Below, piece after piece: positions 51,547-62,596 of a stretch of 64,000 nucleotides of DNA. Source of the stretch: Nocardioides abyssi. Its GTDB lineage: Bacteria > Actinomycetota > Actinomycetes > Propionibacteriales > Nocardioidaceae. The first letter of the stretch is position 1; every line of letters starts with the position of its first letter. The notes under the pieces are model-generated. The model ran no database searches, was not told the origin of the DNA, and worked only from the letters and a program-made list of their open reading frames with translations. The position numbers and the translations under genes are program-made. The stretch covers positions 496,001-560,000 of the forward strand of contig NZ_JAUHJR010000002.1 of assembly GCF_030412915.1 (NCBI RefSeq), read 5' to 3'.

Positions 51547-53871
51547 TCAGACCGGCTGGCGGTCGGCGGCGTGCTTGCCGGGGGTGGCCTCGTCGGGGAC
51601 GAGCTCGCCGCCGGTGCCGCGCTGGAGCTTCTCGCCCTCGACGTCGACGTTCGGCAGGAGCTTGTCGAGCCAGGCCGGGAGCCACCAGGCCTTCTCGCCC
51701 ATCAGGTAGAGCAGGGCCGGGACGAGCGCCATCCGGATCACGAACGCGTCGAGGAAGACCGCGACGGCGAGCGCGAAGCCCATCGACTTCACGATCGGCT
51801 CGTCGATCAGCATGAACGCGGCGAAGACCGAGATCATGATGACCGCGGCGGCCGCGACCACGCGGGCGCTGTTGCGGAAGCCGTCGACGACCGCGTCGCG
51901 GGTGGACATGCCGTGCACGTGCGCCTCGCGCATCCGCGTCACCAGGAAGACCTGGTAGTCCATCGCCAGGCCGAAGACCAGGCCGATGAGGAAGATCGGC
52001 ATGAAGCTGACGATCGGCTGGCCCTCGACGAGGCCGAAGGTGCCCTCCTGGAAGACCGCCACGGTCACGCCGAGGGTCGCGAGCACCGACAGCAGGAACC
52101 CGAGGGTCGCGGTGAGCGGCACCAGGATCGAGCGGAAGACGATCATCAGCAGGATGAACGCCAGGCCGATGACGACGAGCAGGTAGATCGGCAGCGCGTC
52201 GCTGAGCCGCTCGGAGACGTCGGTGAAGATCGCCGTCGTGCCGGTCACGCCGATCTCGGCGCCGGTGCTCTGCTCGATGTCGGCCTGCCCCTCGCGCAGG
52301 TTGGTGAGCAGGTCCTCGGTGGCGGTGTCCTCGGGGCCGGTCTCCGGGGTGACGAGCACCTGGGCGCCGGAGCCGTCCTCGTTCTGGCCGGCGACCTGGG
52401 CGTTGCGGACGTCGTCCTGGCCGGCGGCCCACGCCACGACCTCGCCGTACGCCGCCTGGCGCTCGTCGACGGGCACGTCGCGCCCGTCGACCACGAGCAG
52501 CAGCGGGGCGTCGCGGCCGGGGCCGAACGCGTCGGCGACCAGGTCGGAGGCCTGGCGCTGGGTGGTGGCCGGCGAGGCGGTGCTGTCGGTCGGGAAGGCC
52601 AGGTGCAGGTCCTTCATCGGGATCGCGAGCGAACCAAGCGCGATGACGACCAGCGCGACGACGGCGAGCGGCTGCTTGCCGACGAGGCGGGCCCAGCGGA
52701 CGCCGTTGTTGAGGATGCGGCCGTCGTGGTCGCGGGCGGGCCGGTAGCGACGGATCGTGCCGGCGAACACCTTGGAGCCGAGCATGCCGAGCAGCGCGGG
52801 CAGCAGGGTCAGCGCGACGAGCACGGCGACGAGCACGGTGCCGGCGGCCGCGATGCCCATGGAGGTGAGGAACGGGATGCGGACGACCGAGAGCGCGGCG
52901 AGCGCGATGAGCACGGTCAGGCCGGCGAAGACGACCGCGGATCCGGCGGTGCCGACGGCCAGGCCGGTGGCGTCCTGCCGGTCGGAGGTGTGCTCCATCT
53001 CGGCGCGGAATCGGGCCAGGATGAACAGGCAGTAGTCGATGCCGACGGCGAGGCCGATCATCGTGGCCAGCAGCGGGGTGGTCGACCCGATGTCGGTGAA
53101 CGCGGTCATCAGGCTGATGCCGGTCACGCCGAAGCCGACACCCACGGCGGCGGTGACGATCGGCAGGCCGGCCGCGACGAGCGAGCCGAAGGTCAGCACG
53201 AGCACGACCAGGGCGACCGCGATGCCGATGAGCTCCGAGGAGCCGCCGATCTCGGGGATGCCGGCGCTGCCGGAGCCGTTGGCCTCGACGGTCAGGCCGC
53301 TGTCGCGGGCCTCGGCCATGACGTCCTCGAGCGCCTCGATGGTCGAGGGCTTGACGTCGGCGACCGACTCGACCGCGAAGTCCCAGGTGATGGTGCCGAC
53401 CCGGCCGTCGTCGGACAGCGGCGAGAGCGCGGCGGCGTTGGCCTCGGCGGTCTCGACGTCACCGCCGGCCTCCTTCGCCGCCTCGACGATCTGCTGGCGC
53501 TGCTGCTCGGCCGCCGTCACCGGGTCGGCGAGCGGGGTGTCGGGCATCTGCGGGAGGCCGGAGAGCTCCTCGACCAGCGCGCCCGTCGCCTTCGTCCACT
53601 CCCGGTCCGCCAGCTCCTCGCCCGCCGGCGCGGCCACGACGACGTTGACCGTCGCGCGCTCGGACGGGTCCGGGGCGCCGGGGAAGAGCTCGGCCTGCAT
53701 GTCGGCAGCCTTCTCCGAGGGGATGCCCGGGATGGAGAACGAGTCGCTCATCGGCTTGGAGAACGCCGCGACGGACGCACCGAGCGCGATGAACAGCACG
53801 ACCCAGGTGGCGATGACGAGGGGCCACCGCCGGTAGGCGGTGAGTCCGAGGCGGTGCAACAGGGTGGCCAT
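51547..53871 (-). CDS. MMPL/RND-family transporter (core copy)
   Basis: 774 residues. Two halves each with a large extracytoplasmic loop and helix bundle; signatures are IGLAVGIDYCLFILARFRAEM and GLVFGLAMDYQVFLVTRMREAH. The end is EKAWWLPAWLDKLLPNVDVEGEKLQR, like the island MMPL. It lies downstream of a TetR gene on the same strand, separated by about 90 bp of short GTGTCGGGC-type repeats, and is probably its target. Confidence 0.93.
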   Translation of the reverse strand: MATLLHRLGLTAYRRWPLVIATWVVLFIALGASVAAFSKPMSDSFSIPGIPSEKAADMQAELFPGAPDPSERATVNVVVAAPAGEELADREWTKATGALVEELSGLPQMPDTPLADPVTAAEQQRQQIVEAAKEAGGDVETAEANAAALSPLSDDGRVGTITWDFAVESVADVKPSTIEALEDVMAEARDSGLTVEANGSGSAGIPEIGGSSELIGIAVALVVLVLTFGSLVAAGLPIVTAAVGVGFGVTGISLMTAFTDIGSTTPLLATMIGLAVGIDYCLFILARFRAEMEHTSDRQDATGLAVGTAGSAVVFAGLTVLIALAALSVVRIPFLTSMGIAAAGTVLVAVLVALTLLPALLGMLGSKVFAGTIRRYRPARDHDGRILNNGVRWARLVGKQPLAVVALVVIALGSLAIPMKDLHLAFPTDSTASPATTQRQASDLVADAFGPGRDAPLLLVVDGRDVPVDERQAAYGEVVAWAAGQDDVRNAQVAGQNEDGSGAQVLVTPETGPEDTATEDLLTNLREGQADIEQSTGAEIGVTGTTAIFTDVSERLSDALPIYLLVVIGLAFILLMIVFRSILVPLTATLGFLLSVLATLGVTVAVFQEGTFGLVEGQPIVSFMPIFLIGLVFGLAMDYQVFLVTRMREAHVHGMSTRDAVVDGFRNSARVVAAAAVIMISVFAAFMLIDEPIVKSMGFALAVAVFLDAFVIRMALVPALLYLMGEKAWWLPAWLDKLLPNVDVEGEKLQRGTGGELVPDEATPGKHAADRQPV

Positions 53872-53962
53872 GGGGTTCCTTCAGTGGTGTCGGGCTGTGG
53901 TGTCGGGCAGGTGTCGGGCAGGTGTGGGGCTGGTGCGTCGAGCTGGGGGCGCCGGTGGTCCG

Positions 53963-54556
53963 CTAGGACAGGAGCAGCCGGGCGGCGGCGAGGTGCTCGT
54001 CGAACTGGTCGGCGAGCGGGCGGTCGTCGCCGTCGGCGTACGCCGCCATGACGCTGTCGAAGACGGTGACCAGGAGCCGGACGAGCAAGCGTGCGCGCAC
54101 GCCGCCGAGGCAGGGATCACGCTGGGCGACGAGCGCGGCGATGTCGGCGCAGACCTCCTCGAAGCGGGCGTGCACGGCGATGAGCAGCCGCGGGGTCACC
54201 TGCAGGATGTGCTGGAGGCGGCGCACCTGGTCGCGGTGGACCCGGTGGCTGTCCAGGATCGACCGGGCGAGCACGGCGAGGTCGTCGACGAGCACGCCGT
54301 GGGGGCCGCCGGCGACGAAGGCGGCGCGCACGTCCGCGGGGATCTCGGGGACGTTGCCGAGGACGGCGTCGAGCTTGCTCGGGAAGTAGTTGAACAGGGT
54401 GCGGCGGGAGACGTCCGCCGCGGCGGCGAGGTCCTCCATGGTGAAGCCGTCGAGCCCGTGCTGCTCCACGAGCCGCTGGGCGGAGTCGGAGATGCGGTCC
54501 TCGGTGTCGCGGCGCTTGGCGTCGCGGCGCGAGAGCTCGGTTGCACTTCCAGTCAC
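53963..54556 (-). CDS. TetR-family regulator of the core MMPL gene
   Basis: 197 residues from a GTG at 54556; a reading to 54610 would pass through the operator. The HTH is FTMEDLAAAADVSRRTLFNYFPSKLD. A 16-bp palindrome (54568-54583) lies 11 nt from the start, indicating autoregulation. The MMPL gene follows on the same strand. Confidence 0.9.
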   Translation of the reverse strand: MTGSATELSRRDAKRRDTEDRISDSAQRLVEQHGLDGFTMEDLAAAADVSRRTLFNYFPSKLDAVLGNVPEIPADVRAAFVAGGPHGVLVDDLAVLARSILDSHRVHRDQVRRLQHILQVTPRLLIAVHARFEEVCADIAALVAQRDPCLGGVRARLLVRLLVTVFDSVMAAYADGDDRPLADQFDEHLAAARLLLS

Positions 54557-54567
54557 GGAGTGCAGTG

Positions 54568-54583
54568 TTGCACGCGCGTGCAA
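54568..54583. promoter_or_regulatory. TetR operator candidate
   Basis: TTGCACGCGCGTGCAA, a perfect 16-bp palindrome, with further TGCA(G/C)T half-sites on both sides. It is next to the tetR start and in the divergent region with malic enzyme. Confidence 0.65.
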
Positions 54584-54719
54584 GAAGTGCAGAAATGTGA
54601 CCGCCGTCACGAGGCGGTAACCGCGTGCGCAGCGGCGTCGGGAGGAGGCCGACGAACCTCACACCCGATCGGCCCCAGGTGACTTGCCGGTAACCACTGC
54701 ACGCGCGGAGAGTGGGCCG

Positions 54720-56105
54720 GTGACCAACCGATCAGCCGCCACCACCTCGTCGTACTCCATCACCATGCGGCTGCACACCGCCCCGGACCACGGGGTCGTG
54801 GGTGCGGTGGCCACGACCATCAGCCAGGCCGGCGGCATCGTGACCGCGATGGACGTCTCGGAGTCCAGCCACGAGCGGCTCGTCGTCGACGTGACCTGCT
54901 CGGCCAGCGACGCCGACCACGCCAAGGTCCTCGAGCAGGCCGTCGACGAGATCGACGGCGTCACGGTCCACAAGACCAGCGACCGCACCTTCCTGCTCCA
55001 CCTCGGCGGCAAGATCGAGGTCACCTCCAAGGTCCCGATGCGCAACCGCGACGACCTCTCGATGGCCTACACGCCGGGCGTCGGCCGGGTCAGCAGCGCG
55101 ATCGCCGAGCACCCCGAGGACGTCTGGCGCCTGACGACCAAGGGCAACACCGTGGCGGTCGTCACCGACGGCTCGGCCGTGCTCGGGCTGGGCAACATCG
55201 GCCCCGGCGCGGCGCTGCCGGTGATGGAGGGCAAGGCGGCGCTGTTCAAGCGGTTCGCCGACATCGACGCCTGGCCGATCTGCCTGGACACCCAGGACAC
55301 CGACGAGATCGTCCGCGCGGTCGAGATGATCGCCCCCGGCTTCGGCGGCATCAACCTCGAGGACATCGCGGCGCCCCGCTGCTTCGAGATCGAGCGCCGC
55401 CTGCGCGCGAGCCTCGACATCCCGGTCTTCCACGACGACCAGCACGGCACCGCGATCGTCGTGCTCGCCGCGCTCACCAACGCCCTGCGCGTGGTGAAGA
55501 AGGAGATGTCGAAGGTCCGCATCGTCGTCTCCGGCGGCGGCGCGGCCGGCACCGCGATCGTGACCCTGCTGCTCGCCGCCGGCGTCAGCGACGTCGTCGT
55601 CGTCGACCGCGCCGGCGCGCTCTGCGCCGACGACGAGACCCTCGCCGGCGCCCACCGCCAGCTCGCGGAGGTCACCAACCCCCGTCGCGCCACCGGCGAC
55701 CTGCACACCGTGCTCGCCGGAGCCGACGTCTTCATCGGGGTGAGCGCCCCGCGCATCCTGCAGCCGGAGTGGATCAAGGACATGGCCACCGACCCGGTCG
55801 TCTTCGCGCTGGCCAACCCCGACCCGGAGGTCGACCCCGTCGAGGCGGACAAGTACGCCGCGGTGGTGGCCAGCGGCCGGTCGGACTACCCCAACCAGAT
55901 CAACAACGTGCTGGCGTTCCCCGGGGTCTTCCGCGGCCTGCTCGACGCGCGCGCCTCGGAGATCACCGTCGAGATGCTGCTCCGCGCGGCCGACGCGATC
56001 GCCCACGTCGTGCGCGACGACGAGCTGAACCCCTCGTTCATCATCCCGACCGTCTTCCACCCCGACGTGCCGAAGGCCGTCGCCGCGGCCGTCCGGGGGG
56101 CTTGA
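54720..56105 (+). CDS. NAD-dependent malic enzyme with N-terminal ACT domain
   Basis: 461 residues from a GTG at 54720 (GGAG nearby); a TTG at 54684 is possible. The ACT-like part ([20 protein letters not shown] to about 85) may bind an effector. The catalytic part has [48 protein letters not shown] and the NAD fold [18 protein letters not shown]. It decarboxylates malate to pyruvate, useful for anaplerosis during growth on alkanes or fatty acids. Confidence 0.93.
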   Translation: MTNRSAATTSSYSITMRLHTAPDHGVVGAVATTISQAGGIVTAMDVSESSHERLVVDVTCSASDADHAKVLEQAVDEIDGVTVHKTSDRTFLLHLGGKIEVTSKVPMRNRDDLSMAYTPGVGRVSSAIAEHPEDVWRLTTKGNTVAVVTDGSAVLGLGNIGPGAALPVMEGKAALFKRFADIDAWPICLDTQDTDEIVRAVEMIAPGFGGINLEDIAAPRCFEIERRLRASLDIPVFHDDQHGTAIVVLAALTNALRVVKKEMSKVRIVVSGGGAAGTAIVTLLLAAGVSDVVVVDRAGALCADDETLAGAHRQLAEVTNPRRATGDLHTVLAGADVFIGVSAPRILQPEWIKDMATDPVVFALANPDPEVDPVEADKYAAVVASGRSDYPNQINNVLAFPGVFRGLLDARASEITVEMLLRAADAIAHVVRDDELNPSFIIPTVFHPDVPKAVAAAVRGA

Positions 56106-56160
56106 GCCCAGCCGGGCCCGCCGCTGGACCCGGCGCTGGACCTGGTGCTGGACCTGGTGC

Positions 56161-56751
56161 TCAGCCGGCGGCCGGGGCGCCGCGCACCTCGGCGGCGTCG
56201 CGCTGCTCCACGAGCGTGCGCAGCGCCAGGTCGCGGGCCCGCCGGGTGCCGGCGGCGACCGTGACCGACCACGGGTGCTGCCGGTAGACCGAGGTCACCA
56301 CCCACGACCCGGTCGCGTCGGGCTCGGCGAGCCGCCAGACCCAGCGGTTGACGGTGCCGTCGGCCGCGCGGGCCGCGGCGCGGTCGCCACCGGCGTAGGT
56401 CCGCTCGACGCGCCGCAGGGTGCTGCGGGCGTCGCGCGCCCCGGCGTACACCACCTCCACCGGGGTGCCCCCGACCGTGAGCGTGCAGCGCCAGCGCGCC
56501 CCGCCCCTGCGCTCGCCGCCGCGGCAGGCCGGGTCGTCGAGGTCGGCGGAGGGGAAGACCCAGGCCAGGCCGGCCAGGCCGCGGGGCCGGCTGCAGTCGG
56601 CGACGCGTGAGGCGCTCGAGCCGTCCCAGCAGGTCACCGCACCCGAGGCGTCCGCGCGCTCCGGCTCGGCCAGCAGCAGGCGGGCCCCGGTCGCGCCGGC
56701 GACCACGAGCAGGACCAGGAGCGGTGCGACGACCAGCGTCGTGCGTCCCAT
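56161..56751 (-). CDS. Exported or membrane-anchored protein, unknown function
   Basis: 196 residues. A signal or anchor helix (LVVAPLLVLLVVAGATGARLLL) is followed by an extracytoplasmic domain with several Cys (AVTCWDGS, VADCSRP, DPACRGG, RWRCTL), which may form disulfides. No family recognised. Confidence 0.72.
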   Translation of the reverse strand: MGRTTLVVAPLLVLLVVAGATGARLLLAEPERADASGAVTCWDGSSASRVADCSRPRGLAGLAWVFPSADLDDPACRGGERRGGARWRCTLTVGGTPVEVVYAGARDARSTLRRVERTYAGGDRAAARAADGTVNRWVWRLAEPDATGSWVVTSVYRQHPWSVTVAAGTRRARDLALRTLVEQRDAAEVRGAPAAG

Positions 56752-56890
56752 CGGAGACCTCCTCGCCCGACCCCGCGAGCGGCCGTCCCCGGCATCGTGC
56801 CCCCTGGGGTCCCCGCCTGGGAAGGGCCTGGGAGCCCCGGACGAGCCCTGGACGAGCCCTGGACGAGCCGGAGATCAGCAGGGGAGGGGG

Positions 56891-57664
56891 TCAGCCGCCG
56901 GTGGCGTGCAGCGCGGCGCCGACCACGCCGGCCTTGTTGCGCAGGGTGGCGGGGACGATCTCGGTGTCCAGGCGCAGCAGCGGCAGGAACTCCTCGGACC
57001 GCTTGCTCACCCCGCCGCCGACCACGAACAGGTCGGGGGAGAAGAGTCGCTCGAGGTGGCGGTAGTACGCCGTGAGCCGCTCGGCCCACGCCGCCATCGG
57101 CAGCTTCTCCCGCTCGCGGGCGCTGTTGGCGGCCCGCTTCTCCGCCACGTGGCCGTCGAGCTCGAGGTGGCCGAGCTCGCTGTTGGGGACCAGCCGCCCG
57201 TCGTGGACCAGCGCGGAGCCGATGCCGGTGCCGAGGGTGGTGACGATGACCAGCCCCTGGCGGCCGCGCGCCGCGCCGTACCGCACCTCGGCCAGGCCGG
57301 CGGCGTCCGCGTCGTTGACGACGTGCACGTCGCGGCCGGTCGCCTCGGTGAAGAGCGCGTCGGCGTCGGTGCCGATCCAGGCGGGGTCGATGTTGGCGGC
57401 CGAGCCGATCACGCCGTGGCGGACGATGCCCGGCACCGTGACGCCGACCGGGCCCTGCACGTCGGGGAAGGCGGCCAACAGGTCGCGGAAGACCGCCGCC
57501 ACGACCGCCGGGGTCGAGGGCTGGGGCGTGCGGACACGGACCCGCTCGGCGGCGAAGTCGCCGACCGCGAGGTCGACCGGCGCGCCCTTGATGCCGGTGC
57601 CGCCGAAGTCGATGCCGACCGGGGCGCCGGCGTCGGTCGAGGTGGTCGTGGGGGTGCTGCTCAT
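56891..57664 (-). CDS. ppgK: Polyphosphate glucokinase
   Basis: 257 residues, ROK-fold kinase. Phosphate motif GIDFGGTGIKGAPVD, GTGIGSALVHDG, ELGHLELDGHVAEKR and VVGGGVSKRSEEFLPLL fit PpgK, which uses polyphosphate or ATP to phosphorylate glucose. It feeds the zwf-edd-eda route coded 10 kb away. The ATG at 57664 is used; the much longer open frame is a shadow. Confidence 0.93.
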   Translation of the reverse strand: MSSTPTTTSTDAGAPVGIDFGGTGIKGAPVDLAVGDFAAERVRVRTPQPSTPAVVAAVFRDLLAAFPDVQGPVGVTVPGIVRHGVIGSAANIDPAWIGTDADALFTEATGRDVHVVNDADAAGLAEVRYGAARGRQGLVIVTTLGTGIGSALVHDGRLVPNSELGHLELDGHVAEKRAANSAREREKLPMAAWAERLTAYYRHLERLFSPDLFVVGGGVSKRSEEFLPLLRLDTEIVPATLRNKAGVVGAALHATGG

Positions 57665-57720
57665 CGGGCCATCCCACCACGGCAGCGGTAGGGCGGGTCC
57701 GGAGCGGGTGGGCGGGTCGG

Positions 57721-57759
57721 GTGGTCCGGTCGGGTGGTCCGGTCGGGTGGTCCGGTCGG
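57721..57759 (+). repeat. Three tandem 13-bp repeats
   Basis: GTGGTCCGGTCGG is present three times without gaps, in the divergent region between ppgK and the GRAM-like gene. Confidence 0.8.
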
Positions 57760-57797
57760 GCGTGACACCCCCGCGGCGCAGGAGGACGGTGGGGGCC

Positions 57798-58166
57798 ATG
57801 TCGTACGGCGTGCTCGCCTCGCGCTCCGCCACGTTGCTGGTGGAGGCGACCGGTGTCGCCGGGGGCGGAGAGGCGGACGCGGCGCTCGACCGGTTCCACG
57901 AGGTGTGGGGCGGCGCCTGGGTGCCGGGCCGGCTGACGCTGACCCGGCTGCACGTCTCCTTCATCCCGCACCGCTCCGGGCGCGGCACGGCGATGCTCGA
58001 CCTGGCCGTGCGGGAGCTCGCCGGCGTCGAGGTCGGCGCCGGTCTGGTGCAGAAGGTCCTGCGGGTGCGCACCACCCGCCACGTCGTGTCGTTCCGCTGC
58101 CTGGGCGCCCCGGCGCTCGCACAGCTGGTCGCCCCGCTGCTCGTGCCGGGATCGCGGCGCGCCTGA
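57798..58166 (+). CDS. Small PH/GRAM-like domain protein
   Basis: 122 residues. Segments GRLTLTRLHVSFIPHRSG, LDLAVRELAGVEVGAGL and VLRVRTTRHVVSFRCLG have the strand pattern of a GRAM/PH-like domain, ending in a helix. It may bind membranes or lipids. The ATG at 57798 is preferred over the much longer open frame. Confidence 0.7.
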   Translation: MSYGVLASRSATLLVEATGVAGGGEADAALDRFHEVWGGAWVPGRLTLTRLHVSFIPHRSGRGTAMLDLAVRELAGVEVGAGLVQKVLRVRTTRHVVSFRCLGAPALAQLVAPLLVPGSRRA

Positions 58167-58304
58167 CCGATGAGTCCGGCGTCGCCGGGCGGTCGGACAC
58201 CCTGCGCGCACAGCGCCGGAGGAAATCGCCTCGACGGCGGCGGGCGCGGGTCGGGAGACTGCCCGGACCGGGGCAGGACCGACCGGACCAGCGAAGGAGC
58301 TCGG

Positions 58305-59365
<1,061 letters not shown>

Positions 59366-59369
<4 letters not shown>

Positions 59370-60121
59370 GCACCTTCCTGCGCGAGACCTCGATCGTCTT
59401 CAACCGCCAGCTGCGGATGAACCTGCGCAACCCGGCGTGGGTGATCATCGGCATGCTGCAGCCGGTGCTCTACCTGCTGCTCTTCGGGCCGCTGCTGGAG
59501 CCGGTCATCGGCCAGCTCGGGGTCAACCAGTACACCTGGTTCGTCCCCGGGATGCTCGTCCAGCTCGGCATCTTCGGCGCGTTCTTCGCCGGCTTCAGCC
59601 TGATCGGCGAGTGGCGCGAGGGGGTCATCGAGGCCGAGCGGGTCACCCCGGCGAGCCGGTCCGCGCTGCTGATGGGCCGGCTGGGGCGCGACCTGCTGCA
59701 GCTGCTCGTCCAGGCGCTGATCCTCGTCGGGCTCGGCCTGGTCATGGGCATGGAGTGGAACCCCGGCGGCATCCTGCTCGGCGTCGTGCTGACGATCCTG
59801 CTCGGCGGGGCGTGCGCGGCGGCGTCCAACGCGTTCGCGCTCACGGTCAAGAGCGAGGACGTGATGGCGCCGGTCATCAACCTGGTGATGATGCCCGTGC
59901 TGCTGCTCTCGGGGATCCTGCTGCCGATGAGCTTCGGCGCCGCCTGGCTCGACACGCTCGCGGACTTCATGCCGATCCGCCACGTCGTCGACGCGGTGCG
60001 CGGGGCGTTCTTCGGCGACTTCGACGCCTCGACGATGGGCTGGGGCGTCGGCTGGACCGTGCTGCTCTTCGGGCTGGCGGTCTGGTGGGGGACCGCGGTG
60101 TTCCGCCGCGAGAACGCCTGA
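59366..60121 (+). CDS. ABC-2 type exporter permease (DrrB-like)
   Basis: 251 residues, six helices starting WVIIGMLQPVLYLLLFGPLL. The ABC-2 signature region is LLSGILLPMSFGAAWLDTLADFMPIRHVVDAVRG. It forms the membrane channel for the ATPase encoded just upstream. Confidence 0.93.
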
Positions 60122-60176
60122 CCCCACGCCGGACGGCGGCCGAGAAGGTTTACATCGGCGTACCTCTTGTCAAGGA

Positions 60177-60205
60177 GGTTGACAGACCGTACGGTTCTGT
60201 CAACC
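60177..60205. promoter_or_regulatory. 29-bp operator-like inverted repeat upstream of alkB
   Basis: GGTTGACAGA and TCTGTCAACC are perfect 10-nt arms around a central CCGTACGG. It includes a TTGACA -35-like hexamer and lies 21 nt from the alkB start, suited for an AlkX-type repressor coded at 62006. Confidence 0.65.
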
Positions 60206-60226
60206 GCATCGGCAGGAGGCACGACG

Positions 60227-61675
60227 ATGACCGCGATCCCGCACAGCACCGTCCCCGAGGGCTCGACCGAGCAGTGGACCGACAAGAAGCGCTACCTGTG
60301 GCTGATCGGCCTGGTGGTGCCGTCCCTGGCGTTCCTCGCGTACGCCGGGTGGAAGCTGACGGGCTTCGGCGGCTTCTTCTGGCTCGGCCCGGTCGTGATC
60401 CTCGTGGTCGTCCCCGCGATCGACCTGGTCGCCGGCCTGGATCGCTCCAACCCGCCCGACGACGTGATCGAGGCGCTCGAGGAGGACCGCTACTACCGGT
60501 GGATCACCTACCTCTTCCTGCCGGTGCAGTACGCCGGTTTCCTCGGCGCGATGTACCTCATCGCCGCGGGCGACCCCCTCTCCGGCGTCGGCCGTGGCGG
60601 CGGTGACCTGGCCGTCTGGGAGGCCGTGGGCCTGGCGGTCTCGATCGGCTGCATCGGCGGCATCGGGATCAACACCGCCCACGAGCTGGGCCACAAGAAG
60701 GAGAGCCACGAGCGCTGGCTGTCCAAGATCGCGCTGGCGCAGAGCTTCTACGGCCACTTCTACATCGAGCACAACCGCGGCCACCACGTCCGCGTCGCCA
60801 CCCCAGAGGACCCGGCGTCCTCCCGCGTCGGCGAGAGCTTCTACCGCTTCTGGCCGCGCACGGTCGGCGGCTCGCTCCGCTCGGCGTGGAACCTGGAGAA
60901 GCGCCGCTACGCCCGCAAGCAGCAGCACCCCTTCCGCCTCGGCAACGACGTGCTCAACGCCTGGGTGATGTCCGCGGTGCTGTGGGCCGCGGTCGTGGTG
61001 TGGCTCGGCCCGGTCGTGCTGCCCTACCTCGTGCTGCAGGCGGTCATCGGCTTCTCGCTGCTCGAGGTCGTCAACTACATGGAGCACTACGGGATGCTGC
61101 GCCAGAAGGTCGGCGTCGGCGAGCGGCAGCGCTACGAGCGGGTCGACCCCTCGCACTCGTGGAACTCCAACAACATCGCCACCAACGTGCTGCTCTACCA
61201 CCTGCAGCGCCACAGCGACCACCACGCGAACCCCACCCGCCGCTACCAGACGCTCCGCGACTTCGAGGAGTCCCCGGTGCTGCCCACGGGGTACGCCGGC
61301 ATGATCGTGCTCGCGCTGTTCCCGCCCCTGTGGCGGCGGGTGATGGACCCCCGCGTGCACGGCCACTTCGGCGGCGACATGAGCCGCGCGAACATCCAGC
61401 CCGGCAAGCGGGACGCCGTCCTGGCGGCGTACCCCACCCCGGTCGTGGAGCCCACCGCCGCCGAGCGCGCCGACGCCACCCCGGGCGCGGTCGAGGAGGT
61501 GCTCGCGGCCCGCTGCCCGAGCTGCGAGTACGTCTACGACGTCGAGGCCGGCGACGAGCACGAGGGGTTCGCGGCCGGCACGGCGTGGGCCGACATCCCC
61601 GACGACTGGTGCTGCCCCGACTGCGGGGTGCGCGAGAAGGTCGACTTCGTCCCGCTGGCCCGGGCGGACGCCTGA
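60227..61675 (+). CDS. alkB: Alkane 1-monooxygenase fused to rubredoxin
   Basis: 482 residues. An integral-membrane diiron hydroxylase (1-400) with His boxes HELGHKKESHE, HNRGHHVRVATPEDP, and LQRHSDHHANPTRRYQ, plus NYMEHYG. A linker is followed by a rubredoxin domain with CPSCEYVYD (near 429) and CCPDCGV (near 462) binding one iron. It oxidises terminal carbons of medium to long alkanes; the fused rubredoxin supplies electrons. Such fusions are known in Nocardioides, Dietzia and others. The ATG follows AGGAGG; the stop overlaps the ferredoxin start. Confidence 0.96.
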   Translation: MTAIPHSTVPEGSTEQWTDKKRYLWLIGLVVPSLAFLAYAGWKLTGFGGFFWLGPVVILVVVPAIDLVAGLDRSNPPDDVIEALEEDRYYRWITYLFLPVQYAGFLGAMYLIAAGDPLSGVGRGGGDLAVWEAVGLAVSIGCIGGIGINTAHELGHKKESHERWLSKIALAQSFYGHFYIEHNRGHHVRVATPEDPASSRVGESFYRFWPRTVGGSLRSAWNLEKRRYARKQQHPFRLGNDVLNAWVMSAVLWAAVVVWLGPVVLPYLVLQAVIGFSLLEVVNYMEHYGMLRQKVGVGERQRYERVDPSHSWNSNNIATNVLLYHLQRHSDHHANPTRRYQTLRDFEESPVLPTGYAGMIVLALFPPLWRRVMDPRVHGHFGGDMSRANIQPGKRDAVLAAYPTPVVEPTAAERADATPGAVEEVLAARCPSCEYVYDVEAGDEHEGFAAGTAWADIPDDWCCPDCGVREKVDFVPLARADA

Positions 61676-61890
61676 TGGGCGCGCCGACCGGCCCGGTGCG
61701 GATCCGCGTCGACCGCGACCGCTGCGAGGGGCTCGGCATGTGCGAGGCGATGGCCTCGGACTACTTCGAGCTCGACGACGACGAGGTGATGACGGTGCTG
61801 GAGGAGACGCCCGCCGAGGCCGACCGCGGCCGGGTGCACGCCGCGGTCGAGGCCTGCCCGGTGCTCGCGCTCGCGCTCGACCCGGTATGA
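61675..61890 (+). CDS. 3Fe-4S ferredoxin
   Basis: 71 residues. Cluster ligands fit the single-cluster actinobacterial type: CEGLGMC (C-x5-C) and the distant Cys in VEACPVLAL. Such ferredoxins usually serve P450s. Its overlap with alkB (TGATG) suggests a part in the alkane module. Confidence 0.88.
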   Translation: MGAPTGPVRIRVDRDRCEGLGMCEAMASDYFELDDDEVMTVLEETPAEADRGRVHAAVEACPVLALALDPV

Positions 61891-62005
61891 CCCGCGCCCG
61901 AGAGGGCACCCATGCCTGGTCGCGGGCCGGCGCCCGGTGGTCCCCCCCGCCGTCAGGGCGCCGGTTCGCGGCCTGCCCGCCCACCCCGGTTCCTAGACTG
62001 GAGCC

Positions 62006-62596
62006 ATGACGAGCTCCCCGGGCGCAGCGCCGACCACGACGCGCGACCGGGTGGTCGACGCGGCGGTGCGGATGACCATCGAGCTCGGCTGGGCGCGGGT
62101 GACGATGGTGCGGCTGGCCGACGAGGTCGGGGTCAGCCGGCAGACCGTCTACAACGAGATGGGCACCAAGGCCGGCCTCGCCGAGGCGATGGTCGCCCGC
62201 GAGCTCGAGCGCTTCCTCGGCGTCGTGACCGTCTCCTTCGACGCCCATCCCGACGACCTGGTCGCCGGGATCCGCGAGGCGACCCGGGCCGTGCTCGAGG
62301 TGGCCCAGGACAACCCCCTGCTGCACGCCGTCGTGAGCGCGACCCACGGCGCCGACACCGAGCTGCTGCCGCTGCTGACCACCCAGGCCGACAACCTGCT
62401 CGCGACCGCCCACGCGGTCGTCGCCGAGCGGGTGGCGCCGTACGACGTCGGGCTGGCCGCCGACCAGGTCGACGCCGCCATCGACATGGTCGTGCGGGTG
62501 GTGCTCAGCCACGTGATGCAGCCCTCCGGCAGCCCGGCCGACACCGCCGACCGCCTGGCCTGGCTCGTCGAGCGCGTGCTGCGCGTCCCGGCCTGA
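62006..62596 (+). CDS. AlkX-like TetR-family regulator (core copy)
   Basis: 196 residues. The HTH VTMVRLADEVGVSRQTVYNEMGTKAGLAEAM and the region LLPLLTTQADNLLATAHAV match the AlkX type found next to alkB in actinobacteria. It probably represses alkB from the palindrome at 60177-60205. It is coupled to the MFS gene by TGATG. Confidence 0.88.
   Translation: MTSSPGAAPTTTRDRVVDAAVRMTIELGWARVTMVRLADEVGVSRQTVYNEMGTKAGLAEAMVARELERFLGVVTVSFDAHPDDLVAGIREATRAVLEVAQDNPLLHAVVSATHGADTELLPLLTTQADNLLATAHAVVAERVAPYDVGLAADQVDAAIDMVVRVVLSHVMQPSGSPADTADRLAWLVERVLRVPA

Noticed and set aside
51571-54051. 826-codon plus-strand frame opposite the MMPL gene
   Set aside because: Repetitive Asp/Glu/Arg/His composition typical of an antisense frame; the minus-strand MMPL has clear family motifs.
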